Source: Thiohalophilus sp.
GTDB taxonomy: Bacteria; Pseudomonadota; Gammaproteobacteria; UBA6429; Thiohalophilaceae
Assembly: GCF_034522235.1 (NCBI RefSeq)
Contig: NZ_JAXHLN010000003.1
Location: 682,001 to 746,000 of the forward strand
Length of the DNA stretch: 64,000 bases
Direction of reading: 5' to 3'
The notes under the pieces were generated by a model. It made no database searches. It was given only the letters and a program-made list of their open reading frames with translations, and had not been told where the DNA came from. A program made the translations under genes and the position numbers. This document shows, piece after piece, positions 56,974 to 64,000 of this stretch; within the stretch, counting starts at the first letter, position 1; each line of letters starts with the position of its first letter.

Positions 56974-57061
56974 AACCACCGAATGCACCGACTGTACACC
57001 GAAAGCACTGAGAAAAACGATACGGGGCATGTTCAGTGCCTTCAGTGTGTTCGGTGGTTTA
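56974..57061. repeat. Octad-like inverted repeat between dat and ybeD
   Basis: CCACCGAA TGCACCGA on the left pairs with a right arm ending TTCGGTGGT, with CACTGA/TCAGTG inside. It has the same 8-bp style as the CACGAAGA repeats and fills most of the 168-bp gap. Confidence 0.65.
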
Positions 57062-57112
57062 TTGGGACCTTTAACACAAAACGCGGTGCATTGATGCAAA
57101 AGCACGGTGACC

Positions 57113-57973
57113 TCAGACAGAGCGACGCAGCTCGTCCTTGTAATCCTGGTAAATGGCGTACATCTTCTGCCACAAGGGGCCGGGCAGGCCGTCGCCAACC
57201 GGATGGCCGTCGAGACGGGTAATCGGCAGAATCTCGCGGGTGGAGCTGGTGATCCAGATCTCCTCGGCGCGCAACAGTTCCTCGCGGCTGATTTCCCGTT
57301 GTTCGCAGGTGACACCGTGTTTGTCCGCCAGTTCGACCACCAGATCGCGGGTGATACCCGGCAGCAGACATTCGCCCTTGGGCGGTGTCACTAATTTGCT
57401 GTTGAGAACGACAAACACGTTACTGGCGGCACCTTCGGTGACCTTGTCCGCTTTGAGCAGAATCGCCTCGGCGGCGCCGGCATCCAGTGCCTGCTGGCGC
57501 AGCAGAATGTTGGGCAGCAGAGCAATGCTTTTGATATGACAATACTGCCAGCGAATATCTTCCAGGGTAATGGCGCCCACGCCCTCTTCGAGCAATTTCG
57601 CATCGACCGGGCTGAACGGATTGCTCATTACGAAAACAGTGGGGCTTGCCTCGCCTGGGAACCCGTGGTCACGCCTGGCAACGCCACGCGTGACCTGCAG
57701 ATACACGGATTGATCCCCCCCGGTGTTGCGTGAGATTACCTGCCGGATTATTTGTGCCCACTGCTCATCGCTCAGCGGATTGACGAGATAAATGCCATTG
57801 AGGCTGTCGTTCAGCCGCTGCAGGTGATGTGCCAGGCGAAAGGGCTTGCCGGCGTAGACAGGAATCACTTCATAGACCCCGTCGCCGAAGATAAAGCCGC
57901 GATCCAGCACCGGAACACAGGCTTCATCCAGGGGCAGATAATCGCCGTTCAGATAACAAATTGCGTCGGACAT
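57113..57973 (-). CDS. dat: D-amino-acid aminotransferase (fold-type IV PLP)
   Basis: The 286 residues show GFIFGDGVYEVIPVYAGKPFR, the PLP lysine in YCHIKSIALLPNILLRQQA near residue 145, and AEAILLKADKVTEGAASNVFVV near residue 170, as in D-alanine aminotransferases. D-Ala and D-Glu are cell-wall building blocks, which fits the elongation genes on either side. The exact amino acid is not certain. Confidence 0.88.
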   Translation of the reverse strand: MSDAICYLNGDYLPLDEACVPVLDRGFIFGDGVYEVIPVYAGKPFRLAHHLQRLNDSLNGIYLVNPLSDEQWAQIIRQVISRNTGGDQSVYLQVTRGVARRDHGFPGEASPTVFVMSNPFSPVDAKLLEEGVGAITLEDIRWQYCHIKSIALLPNILLRQQALDAGAAEAILLKADKVTEGAASNVFVVLNSKLVTPPKGECLLPGITRDLVVELADKHGVTCEQREISREELLRAEEIWITSSTREILPITRLDGHPVGDGLPGPLWQKMYAIYQDYKDELRRSV

Positions 57974-57989
57974 ACCCGTTAGCCGTCGT

Positions 57990-59135
57990 TCACTTGAACA
58001 ACAGTTTGATATTGTCGATCAACTTGCGCCACAGACTACCTTCCTCGACATCGCGCAGTGCCACCAGGGGTTTGCTGAGCAGCTGCTCTTCCCCGAGGGT
58101 GACATTCACCGTACCGTATTCCTGGCCCTTTTGAGCCGGGGCCATGATCATCGAGTCGACTTTCATGTGGGCTTTAACATTGCGGCGCTGTCCCCGGGGG
58201 ATGGTAATATGCAAAGGTGCTTGCAGACCCAGCGGCACCATCTCCTGCTCCCCTTTCCAGATACGCATTTGTGTCAACGGTTCGTTGGCGTCATGCAAGG
58301 CGAAGGTTTCGTAGAAGCGGAAACCGTAATTCAATAATTTGCGACTGTCTTCATCGCGTTGCTCGGATCTCGGTGCCCCCATAACGACGGCGACCAGGCG
58401 CATGCCATCGTTTTGTGCGGAGGAGACCAGACAATAGTCCGCCGACTCGGTATACCCGGTTTTGATACCATCGACCCGGTCATCCAGCCATAACAGGCGG
58501 TTACGGTTTGATTGCTGGATATCATTGTGAGTAAAACGCCGTTCCGCGAACATGGCATATTTTTCCGGGAAGTCATTGATTATCGCGCGGGCGAGTTTGG
58601 CCAGATCGGCGGCTGTGGTATAGTGATTCTCATCGGGCCAGCCGGTACTGTTGGTGAAGTGAGTGTCTTGCATGCCCAACGATCGGGCATGGCGGTTCAT
58701 CAGATTGGCAAAACTCTCCTCACTGCCGGCAATGTGCTCGGCCAGGGCGATACTGGCATCATTACCCGACTGGATAATCACGCCTCTTAGCAGATCCTCC
58801 ACACTGACCAACGAGTTGTATTCGACGAACATACGCGAGCCGTCAGTGTGCTTGTAACGGGCGTTCTCGCTGATCCGTACTTCGTCATCCAGTTGAATAC
58901 TGCCATTGCGCAGGGCGTGAAACGCCACATAGCTGGTCATGATCTTGGTAATGCTGGCCGGCTCAACGCGGGCGTTAGCATTGTGTTCAACCAGCACCCG
59001 GCCACTGTGATGATCCATCAGCAGTGAGGCTGTTGCAGAAAGTTGTGGCGGCGTGGGGACCAGATCCGGCGCCGCGAGCAGATTGGGACTGAACAGGGCG
59101 ACAAACAGGGTGACGAGTCGAGACACGGAGCGCAT
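57990..59135 (-). CDS. dacA: D-alanyl-D-alanine carboxypeptidase (PBP5/6 type)
   Basis: DacA trims the terminal D-Ala of peptidoglycan stems. The 381 residues have a signal peptide (MRSVSRLVTLFVALFSPNLLAA), the SxxK motif in PASITKIMTSYV, SGN in IIQSGNDASIALAEH and KTG in VDGIKTGYTESADYC, then a C-terminal domain and an amphipathic tail (WRKLIDNIKLLFK) that anchors it to the membrane. ATG 59135 has GAGGGA 7 bp upstream; ATG 59147 has none. Confidence 0.95.
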   Translation of the reverse strand: MRSVSRLVTLFVALFSPNLLAAPDLVPTPPQLSATASLLMDHHSGRVLVEHNANARVEPASITKIMTSYVAFHALRNGSIQLDDEVRISENARYKHTDGSRMFVEYNSLVSVEDLLRGVIIQSGNDASIALAEHIAGSEESFANLMNRHARSLGMQDTHFTNSTGWPDENHYTTAADLAKLARAIINDFPEKYAMFAERRFTHNDIQQSNRNRLLWLDDRVDGIKTGYTESADYCLVSSAQNDGMRLVAVVMGAPRSEQRDEDSRKLLNYGFRFYETFALHDANEPLTQMRIWKGEQEMVPLGLQAPLHITIPRGQRRNVKAHMKVDSMIMAPAQKGQEYGTVNVTLGEEQLLSKPLVALRDVEEGSLWRKLIDNIKLLFK

Positions 59136-59356
59136 TTTATCCCTCATTTAGGTGTTGAATTCGGTCATTTTAACGGCTGAGGCGCCCAAAACCCAGCGCT
59201 CAGTCGCAAAATAGCCAGTTTATTGCTCGTCGCAAGTGAGTCAATTGGCAATCAGGTCAAAAGGGCGAGATGGAAAGAGTGATATACCTGCATTTTGAGT
59301 GTTAGCAGGCGCAGACAGCCGCAATAGTCGGGCCAGAGCCGGCGCCGGTGAAGTTG

Positions 59357-60247
59357 TCAGTCGGTGACGATGCGGGGTATGCCCAGTCCGCTGCGGACAA
59401 TGCGTTCGACCAGCTGATTGGCCTGTTCGCGGCTGTCCAGCGGTCCGATCCGCACCCGATAGAGCCGGGTGTCGTCGTGAAATGCCGCGGCCACGTCGAA
59501 ATCGTCGAAGTGTTGAGTAAGCCGGGTGCGCAACTGTTCGGCGTTATCGCGGCTGGAAAATGCTCCCACCTGGATAAAAATCGTATCGTTCTCGTCGCCG
59601 GCGGGTTGTGCGGTAGCCGGTTGTGCGTTGTTGTTCGTCTCCGCCGGCAGTCGGCCCATGCGGGCGGCGATATAGCGCGACGAGCCGGCTTCACTCTTGA
59701 CTCGAGTGGGTTGCGCAGGCCGACGCGGATCCAGCGCACGCACCTGTACCGGCGCAGTACCCTTGCCGGTCATCTCCAGCTTTCTGGCCGCGGCATAGGA
59801 GAGATCGATGATGCGTTGCGCATGAAAGGGACCACGGTCGTTAATCTTGACGATAATCTTTTTGCCGTTGTCGAGATTGGTCACCTCGGCGTAGGTGGGT
59901 AAAGGCAGCGTCTTGTGAGCCGCGGTCATGGCGTACATGTCATAGGTTTCACCGCTGGAAGTGCGATGGCCGTGAAATTTTTTGCCGTACCAGGAGGCCA
60001 GTCCGCGTTCAACATAGCCCTGGCTGCTGGTTTTGACGTAATAGCGTTTTCCACGAACAACATAGGAGTCCGGGTTGCCATAACGGCTGCGGGGTTCCAC
60101 GCGCGGCACGGCATCGGGGATCCGCGAGGCGTTGAAGTCATCGTCCGGCGCGCTGTCATGCTGCATGGCATAGCGGGAGCCGCTACCGCCGGCGCAGCCC
60201 GCCAGGAGGCAGGTTGCGGTGACAATCAGTGCAAACGCGCTTTTCAC
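59357..60247 (-). CDS. rlpA: Septal ring lytic transglycosylase RlpA (lipoprotein)
   Basis: RlpA cuts naked glycan strands at the septum. The 296 residues begin with a lipoprotein signal (TATCLLAGCAGGSG, Cys-lipobox). The double-psi beta-barrel follows (GLASWYGKKFHGHRTSSGE, MTAAHKTLPLPTYAEV, KINDRGPFHAQRIIDLS), then a C-terminal SPOR domain (IFIQVGAFSSRDNAEQLRT). GTG 60247 is chosen because GGAGG lies 7 bp upstream. Confidence 0.95.
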   Translation of the reverse strand: MKSAFALIVTATCLLAGCAGGSGSRYAMQHDSAPDDDFNASRIPDAVPRVEPRSRYGNPDSYVVRGKRYYVKTSSQGYVERGLASWYGKKFHGHRTSSGETYDMYAMTAAHKTLPLPTYAEVTNLDNGKKIIVKINDRGPFHAQRIIDLSYAAARKLEMTGKGTAPVQVRALDPRRPAQPTRVKSEAGSSRYIAARMGRLPAETNNNAQPATAQPAGDENDTIFIQVGAFSSRDNAEQLRTRLTQHFDDFDVAAAFHDDTRLYRVRIGPLDSREQANQLVERIVRSGLGIPRIVTD

Positions 60248-60270
60248 GGGCAATCCTCCTCTTGTCGGAT

Positions 60271-61263
60271 TTAGTCCCTGGCAGCGGCGATCAGTTCACT
60301 CAATTGATACACCGCCATTGAATAAAGAGCACTGTGATTATAGCGGCTGATGACATAAAAGTTGTGCCAGGCGACCCAGTATTCCGGACCCTCTTCCGTT
60401 TCCAGCTCGATGAGCGTGCCTTTGATATCCCGGGGGATGTCGCGTGGCAGAATCACGCCGTTATCCAGTAATTCCTGCTGGGTGAAACGCGGGCGCAGGT
60501 TGTCGCTGATCAGCCCGGGGTATTTCGTACCGTGTACCTTGACCTTGTGCGTAACGGGTTCTCCCGCTCGCCAGCGGTGTTTATGAAAATAATGGGCGAC
60601 ACTGCCGATGACATCATCCGGGTTATCCCACAGGTCGCGCTTGCCATCACCATCGAAATCGATGGCGTAATTGCGAAAACTGCTGGAGATAAATTGCGGC
60701 ATCCCCATCGCCCCGGCGTAGGACCCTTTTTGTTCCAGCGGGTCCAAATCTTCCTCACGCGTCATGAGTAGATACTCTTTCAGCTCCTTGCGGAAAAAAC
60801 TGCTGCGCGGTGGATAGGCAAAGGCCAGGGTGGCCAGAGCGTCAAGCACGGGATAGCGTCCGGCGTGTTGGCCATAGCGGGTTTCAACCCCGATGATGGC
60901 GGTGATGATCTGCGGCGGGACACCGAATTTTTCTTCCGCACGTTGCAAGGCGGCGCGGTTCTGGCGCCAGAAGCGCACGCCGCCCTGGGTCCGATCACGG
61001 GTGACAAAAATGGGGCGGTACTCATGCCAGGGCTTGCTTTCCGCCGGACGGGAAATGGCATCGAGAATGCTCTGATGCAGGCGGACATCGTCGAACAGTG
61101 TCTGCAACCGGTTCGCGTCAAATTCATGCTCCTGACTCATCTCCTGAATAAAGCTCTGTAACTGCTCATTACCGGAAAAGTCACTGGCCTGGGAAGGGGA
61201 GGCGAAGCCGAGACACAGGCCAGCCAGATACAGGGTAAAACGGAGAGGGGGAAACCTTTTCAT
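60271..61263 (-). CDS. mltB: Membrane-bound lytic murein transglycosylase B
   Basis: The 330 residues have a signal peptide (LRFTLYLAGLCLGFASPSQA) and the catalytic core EEKFGVPPQIITAIIGVETRYG with the active Glu near residue 125, then SYAGAMGMPQFISSSFRNYA. No lipobox cysteine follows the signal, so this copy may be soluble in the periplasm, unlike the lipoprotein form. It is between rodA and rlpA in the elongation cluster. Confidence 0.93.
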   Translation of the reverse strand: MKRFPPLRFTLYLAGLCLGFASPSQASDFSGNEQLQSFIQEMSQEHEFDANRLQTLFDDVRLHQSILDAISRPAESKPWHEYRPIFVTRDRTQGGVRFWRQNRAALQRAEEKFGVPPQIITAIIGVETRYGQHAGRYPVLDALATLAFAYPPRSSFFRKELKEYLLMTREEDLDPLEQKGSYAGAMGMPQFISSSFRNYAIDFDGDGKRDLWDNPDDVIGSVAHYFHKHRWRAGEPVTHKVKVHGTKYPGLISDNLRPRFTQQELLDNGVILPRDIPRDIKGTLIELETEEGPEYWVAWHNFYVISRYNHSALYSMAVYQLSELIAAARD

Positions 61264-61282
61264 ACGACCTACTGCGTTATTG

Positions 61283-62422
61283 TCAGGTTGATATAAGCCG
61301 CCGATGCGTCTGGATTGACATAAGAATACCGAAACCGGCCAGCAAGGTCACTATTGATGTGCCCCCGTAGCTGATCAGGGGCAGGGGAACGCCCACCACC
61401 GGCAACAGGCCGGAGACCATGCCGATGTTGATAAGCACATAAATAAAGAATGTCAGGATCAGGCTGCCGGCCAGAAGTCGGTTGTAAGTGTCCTGGGCGC
61501 GAGCCGCGATGATGATGCCGCGGGTGATGAGTATCCCGTAGAGCAGCAACAATACCAGCACACCCAGCAGGCCAAACTCCTCACTGAATACGGCAAAGAT
61601 AAAATCGGTGGAGCGCTCGGGCAGAAAATCCAGATGCGCCTGGGTGCCGTTCAGCCAGCCCTTGCCGTAAATACCGCCTGAACCGATGGCAATGGTCGAC
61701 TGAATGATATGATAGCCGGAACCCAGCGGCTCGATTTCCGGATTCAGAAAGGTCAATACCCGCTGTCGCTGATAGTCATGCAGCAGATAGTTCCAGATTA
61801 GCGGAGTACTGGCAATCAGGGCGATAAGGGCTCCGATCATCAGTCGCCAGCGTAACCCGGCGAGAAACAGGACAAAAAAGCCGGCACAGGCGATCAACAG
61901 CGCGGTTCCCAGATCAGGCTGTCGGGCAATCAGCAGCGTGGGAACCACCAGCAGCAGGACACTGATTAAAAGCCGTCCCGGGGTCGGTGGAATGGCGGCA
62001 GTGCACAGATACCAGGCGATCATCATCGGTACGGCGATTTTCATGATCTCCGACGGTTGAAAACGGAACAGGCCGAAGTTCAGCCAGCGTTGCGCACCAC
62101 CGCCGGATTGGCCGAAGAGCAGGACCGCGAATAGCAATATCAGTCCAATACTGAACAGCCACGGTGACCAGAAACGGATGGTTTCGGGTTGCAGTTGCGC
62201 CAGGCTTACCATGATTACGAAACCGATCAGGAACCGCAGGGCATGGCGAACAAGCAGCTCGGTATCCCGGTCCGAGGCGCTGTAAAGAACAAAGCCGCCG
62301 ATAACGGCGAGTATCAGCAGTGCGAGCAACAAGGGCAGATCCAGATGCAGGCGTTGCAGTATCTGGCGGCCGGCGCTGGTCCGGTTTTCGTTGGCAAACT
62401 GGTGCTGATCAGTCGGGCTCAT
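61283..62422 (-). CDS. rodA: Peptidoglycan glycosyltransferase RodA
   Basis: RodA (MrdB) is the SEDS polymerase of cell elongation, working with PBP2. The 379 residues have about ten helices and the motifs LYSASDRDTE, RQPDLGTALLIACAG (catalytic Asp region), ERSTDFIFAVFSEEFG and GVPLPLISYGGTS. ATG at 62422 overlaps mrdA by 14 bp; upstream in-frame ATGs exist at 62431 and 62440. Confidence 0.95.
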   Translation of the reverse strand: MSPTDQHQFANENRTSAGRQILQRLHLDLPLLLALLILAVIGGFVLYSASDRDTELLVRHALRFLIGFVIMVSLAQLQPETIRFWSPWLFSIGLILLFAVLLFGQSGGGAQRWLNFGLFRFQPSEIMKIAVPMMIAWYLCTAAIPPTPGRLLISVLLLVVPTLLIARQPDLGTALLIACAGFFVLFLAGLRWRLMIGALIALIASTPLIWNYLLHDYQRQRVLTFLNPEIEPLGSGYHIIQSTIAIGSGGIYGKGWLNGTQAHLDFLPERSTDFIFAVFSEEFGLLGVLVLLLLYGILITRGIIIAARAQDTYNRLLAGSLILTFFIYVLINIGMVSGLLPVVGVPLPLISYGGTSIVTLLAGFGILMSIQTHRRLIST

Positions 62423-64000
62423 GAGGCTCATTCCGCTCAAGAAGATAGTGGTCCATCACCTTGCGTGCGATAGGCGCGGCGGAGGAACTGCCGCTGCCGC
62501 CGTTTTCGACAATGACTGCGACGGCAATACGGGGATCCTCCAGCGGTGCAAAGCTGATAAACAGACCGTGATCGCGTAGCTGTTTGATGACGTCTTCCTC
62601 GACATACTCTTCGTCCTGGGCAATACCGAATACCTGGGAGGTGCCGGTTTTGCCGGCGGCTTTATATTGCATCCCGTATCCGATACCCCGGGCGGTACCG
62701 GTGGGGCCGTGTATTACATCATGCATGGCCTGGATGACGGTTTGCCAGTGCGCCTCGTCAATCCTTTCGACTGGCTCGCGCGGCTTGCTTTTTTGAACAG
62801 TAAACTCGTTGGTGGTGGCATCCTGAACAGCATACAGCATGCGCGGCGTCTGGCGCTGGCCCCGTTGACTCAGGGTGGCGGTAATATTGGCCAGCTGTAA
62901 GGGAGTGGCCAACATAAAGCCCTGACCGATGCCGGTGATCAGGGTCTCGCCGTGGAACCAGGGCTGGTTGCGCGTGCGGCGCTTCCATTCCCGTGACGGC
63001 AGCAGCCCGGGCTGCTCGCCATGAATATCGATCCCGGTCCGTTTGCCCAGGCCGAAACGTGACAGATACTTGTGTATGTTGTCGATTCCCAGTTCAAAGG
63101 ACAATTCGTAAAAGTAGACATCGCAGGATTCGGTAATCGCCTCGGACAGATCGGTTTTGCCGTGAGCTTTCCAGTCACGATAACGCCGGTCGTCGTTTTT
63201 CAGCTTGTACCAGCCCCGGCAATTTATTTCATGATCGGGTCGCAGTGCTTCGGTTTCCAGGCTGGCCAGTCCGAAAAACGGTTTGAGAGTTGAACCGGGG
63301 GGGTATTGACCGCGCAGGGCGCGATTGAACAGCGGGCGTGCCATGGAGGAGGTGAGGGCACGATAGGTTTTTGAATCGATGCCATTGACGAACAGGCCGG
63401 GATCGTAGGTCGGCATGCTGGCAAAAGCCAGAACCGCGCCGTTGTTCGGGTCTATGGCAACCAGGGCGCCGTTTTCATCACCAAAACTCTCTTCGGCAAC
63501 CTCCTGCAGACGGGCGTCCAGGTTGAGGTAAAGGTTCTTGCCGGGCCTGGGCAGGGTCCGCTCCAGTACCCGCAGGATGCGCCCCTGGGCATTGGTCTCC
63601 ACCCGTTGATAACCGACCTCACCGTGCAGCTGCTCTTCATAATAGCGTTCCACACCGACCTTGCCGATATGGGTGGTGGCGCTGTAGTTGGCGGTATCGA
63701 GATCATCCAGTTCATTTTCACTGATGCGCCCGACATAGCCGATGGCATGGGAAGCCAGTTTACCCAGGGGATAATGACGCGCCAGCTCGGCCTTGATTTC
63801 CACCCCCGGGAGGCGATATTGATCGACGGCGATACGCGCGACCTCCTCGTCGGTCAGACGAAATCGTAACGGAATCCCCTCGAAGCGGCGTTTTTGCTTG
63901 CGATAGCGATGAAAGCGGGCGATATCCTGATCGGTCAACTGGATGCGTTGTTTCAATGTTTCGAGCGTGGCATCCATATCCGGAATGTGTTCCGGTACCA
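62409..64000 (-). CDS. mrdA: Penicillin-binding protein 2 (partial, 5' end outside window)
   Basis: PBP2 is the elongation transpeptidase partnered with RodA. About 530 residues are in the window, still in frame at its edge (PEHIPDMDATLETL continues off the end). It has the non-penicillin-binding domain (ITTHIGKVGVERYYEEQL-like region), SxxK in PPGSTLKPFFGLAS, SxD in TESCDVYFYEL and KTG in AAGKTGTSQVFG. Confidence 0.95.
   Translation of the reverse strand, partial: VPEHIPDMDATLETLKQRIQLTDQDIARFHRYRKQKRRFEGIPLRFRLTDEEVARIAVDQYRLPGVEIKAELARHYPLGKLASHAIGYVGRISENELDDLDTANYSATTHIGKVGVERYYEEQLHGEVGYQRVETNAQGRILRVLERTLPRPGKNLYLNLDARLQEVAEESFGDENGALVAIDPNNGAVLAFASMPTYDPGLFVNGIDSKTYRALTSSMARPLFNRALRGQYPPGSTLKPFFGLASLETEALRPDHEINCRGWYKLKNDDRRYRDWKAHGKTDLSEAITESCDVYFYELSFELGIDNIHKYLSRFGLGKRTGIDIHGEQPGLLPSREWKRRTRNQPWFHGETLITGIGQGFMLATPLQLANITATLSQRGQRQTPRMLYAVQDATTNEFTVQKSKPREPVERIDEAHWQTVIQAMHDVIHGPTGTARGIGYGMQYKAAGKTGTSQVFGIAQDEEYVEEDVIKQLRDHGLFISFAPLEDPRIAVAVIVENGGSGSSSAAPIARKVMDHYLLERNEPHEPD

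Overview
The window is about 64 kb of chromosomal DNA from a gammaproteobacterium, most plausibly of the Chromatiales/Ectothiorhodospiraceae kind. I infer this from gene order: zapA - 6S RNA - fau; ygfB-pepP-ubiH-ubiI; lptD-surA-pdxA-rsmA-apaG-apaH; mrdA-rodA-mltB-rlpA-dacA-dat-ybeD-lipB-lipA. Several housekeeping proteins also resemble sulfur-oxidiser homologues. No rRNA, tRNA, prophage or CRISPR array was found.

Layout. 1-2.5 kb: end of a CCG-domain Fe-S oxidoreductase, then a REP-associated tyrosine transposase (RAYT) with a six-copy REP array on each side. 2.5-9.3 kb: an ECF sigma factor with a membrane anti-sigma factor that carries a DsrE-like domain, DUF2905, rpiA and divergent ilvA, a Lys/Ala-rich histone H1-like protein, and an EVE-domain protein. 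9.4-16 kb: fau, 6S RNA, zapA, a ZapB-like protein, and divergent ygfB-pepP-ubiH-ubiI. 16-20.4 kb: a CPA1-type antiporter with altered transport motifs, a methyltransferase remnant, and a Fur-box-preceded ferric iron ABC system whose permease gene has an in-frame amber codon. 20.6-28.3 kb: a tandem glycine riboswitch with a terminator, in front of lipA-gcvT-gcvH-gcvPA-tpx-gcvPB, then dgkA and a PfkB kinase. 28.3-33.2 kb: a zinc metallopeptidase, an Anbu proteasome-like peptidase, and a circularly permuted ATP-grasp plus alpha-E pair. 33.2-43.6 kb: a DUF429 remnant, methyltransferases, a YyaL-like protein, rlmI, lgt, a secreted protein of unknown function, thyA, folA, apaH and apaG. 43.9-49.8 kb: a HEASH-motif protein, rsmA, pdxA, surA, lptD. 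50-54 kb: amgK-murU (peptidoglycan sugar recycling) followed by a GCS2-like amidoligase and an M14 carboxypeptidase-like protein. 54-64 kb: ydcF, the lipoate genes (second lipA, lipB, ybeD), a D-amino-acid aminotransferase, and the cell-elongation genes dacA, rlpA, mltB, rodA and mrdA.

How it fits together. Three themes recur: cell-wall building and recycling (mrdA/rodA/mltB/rlpA/dacA, amgK/murU, lgt, lptD/surA); lipoate and one-carbon metabolism (two lipA copies, lipB, the gcv genes under a glycine riboswitch, thyA, folA, fau); and two separate ATP-dependent peptide-bond-forming modules, each paired with peptidases.

The most unusual overall feature is in the spaces between genes. Many intergenic regions hold short degenerate tandem repeats with a strict 7-bp (sometimes 8-bp) period. 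Their consensus differs from place to place, and they are often arranged as inverted arms that could form long hairpins. Six TTGAATG-type copies and several GACGAGG-type copies occur, two of the latter with a REP unit nested between the arms.
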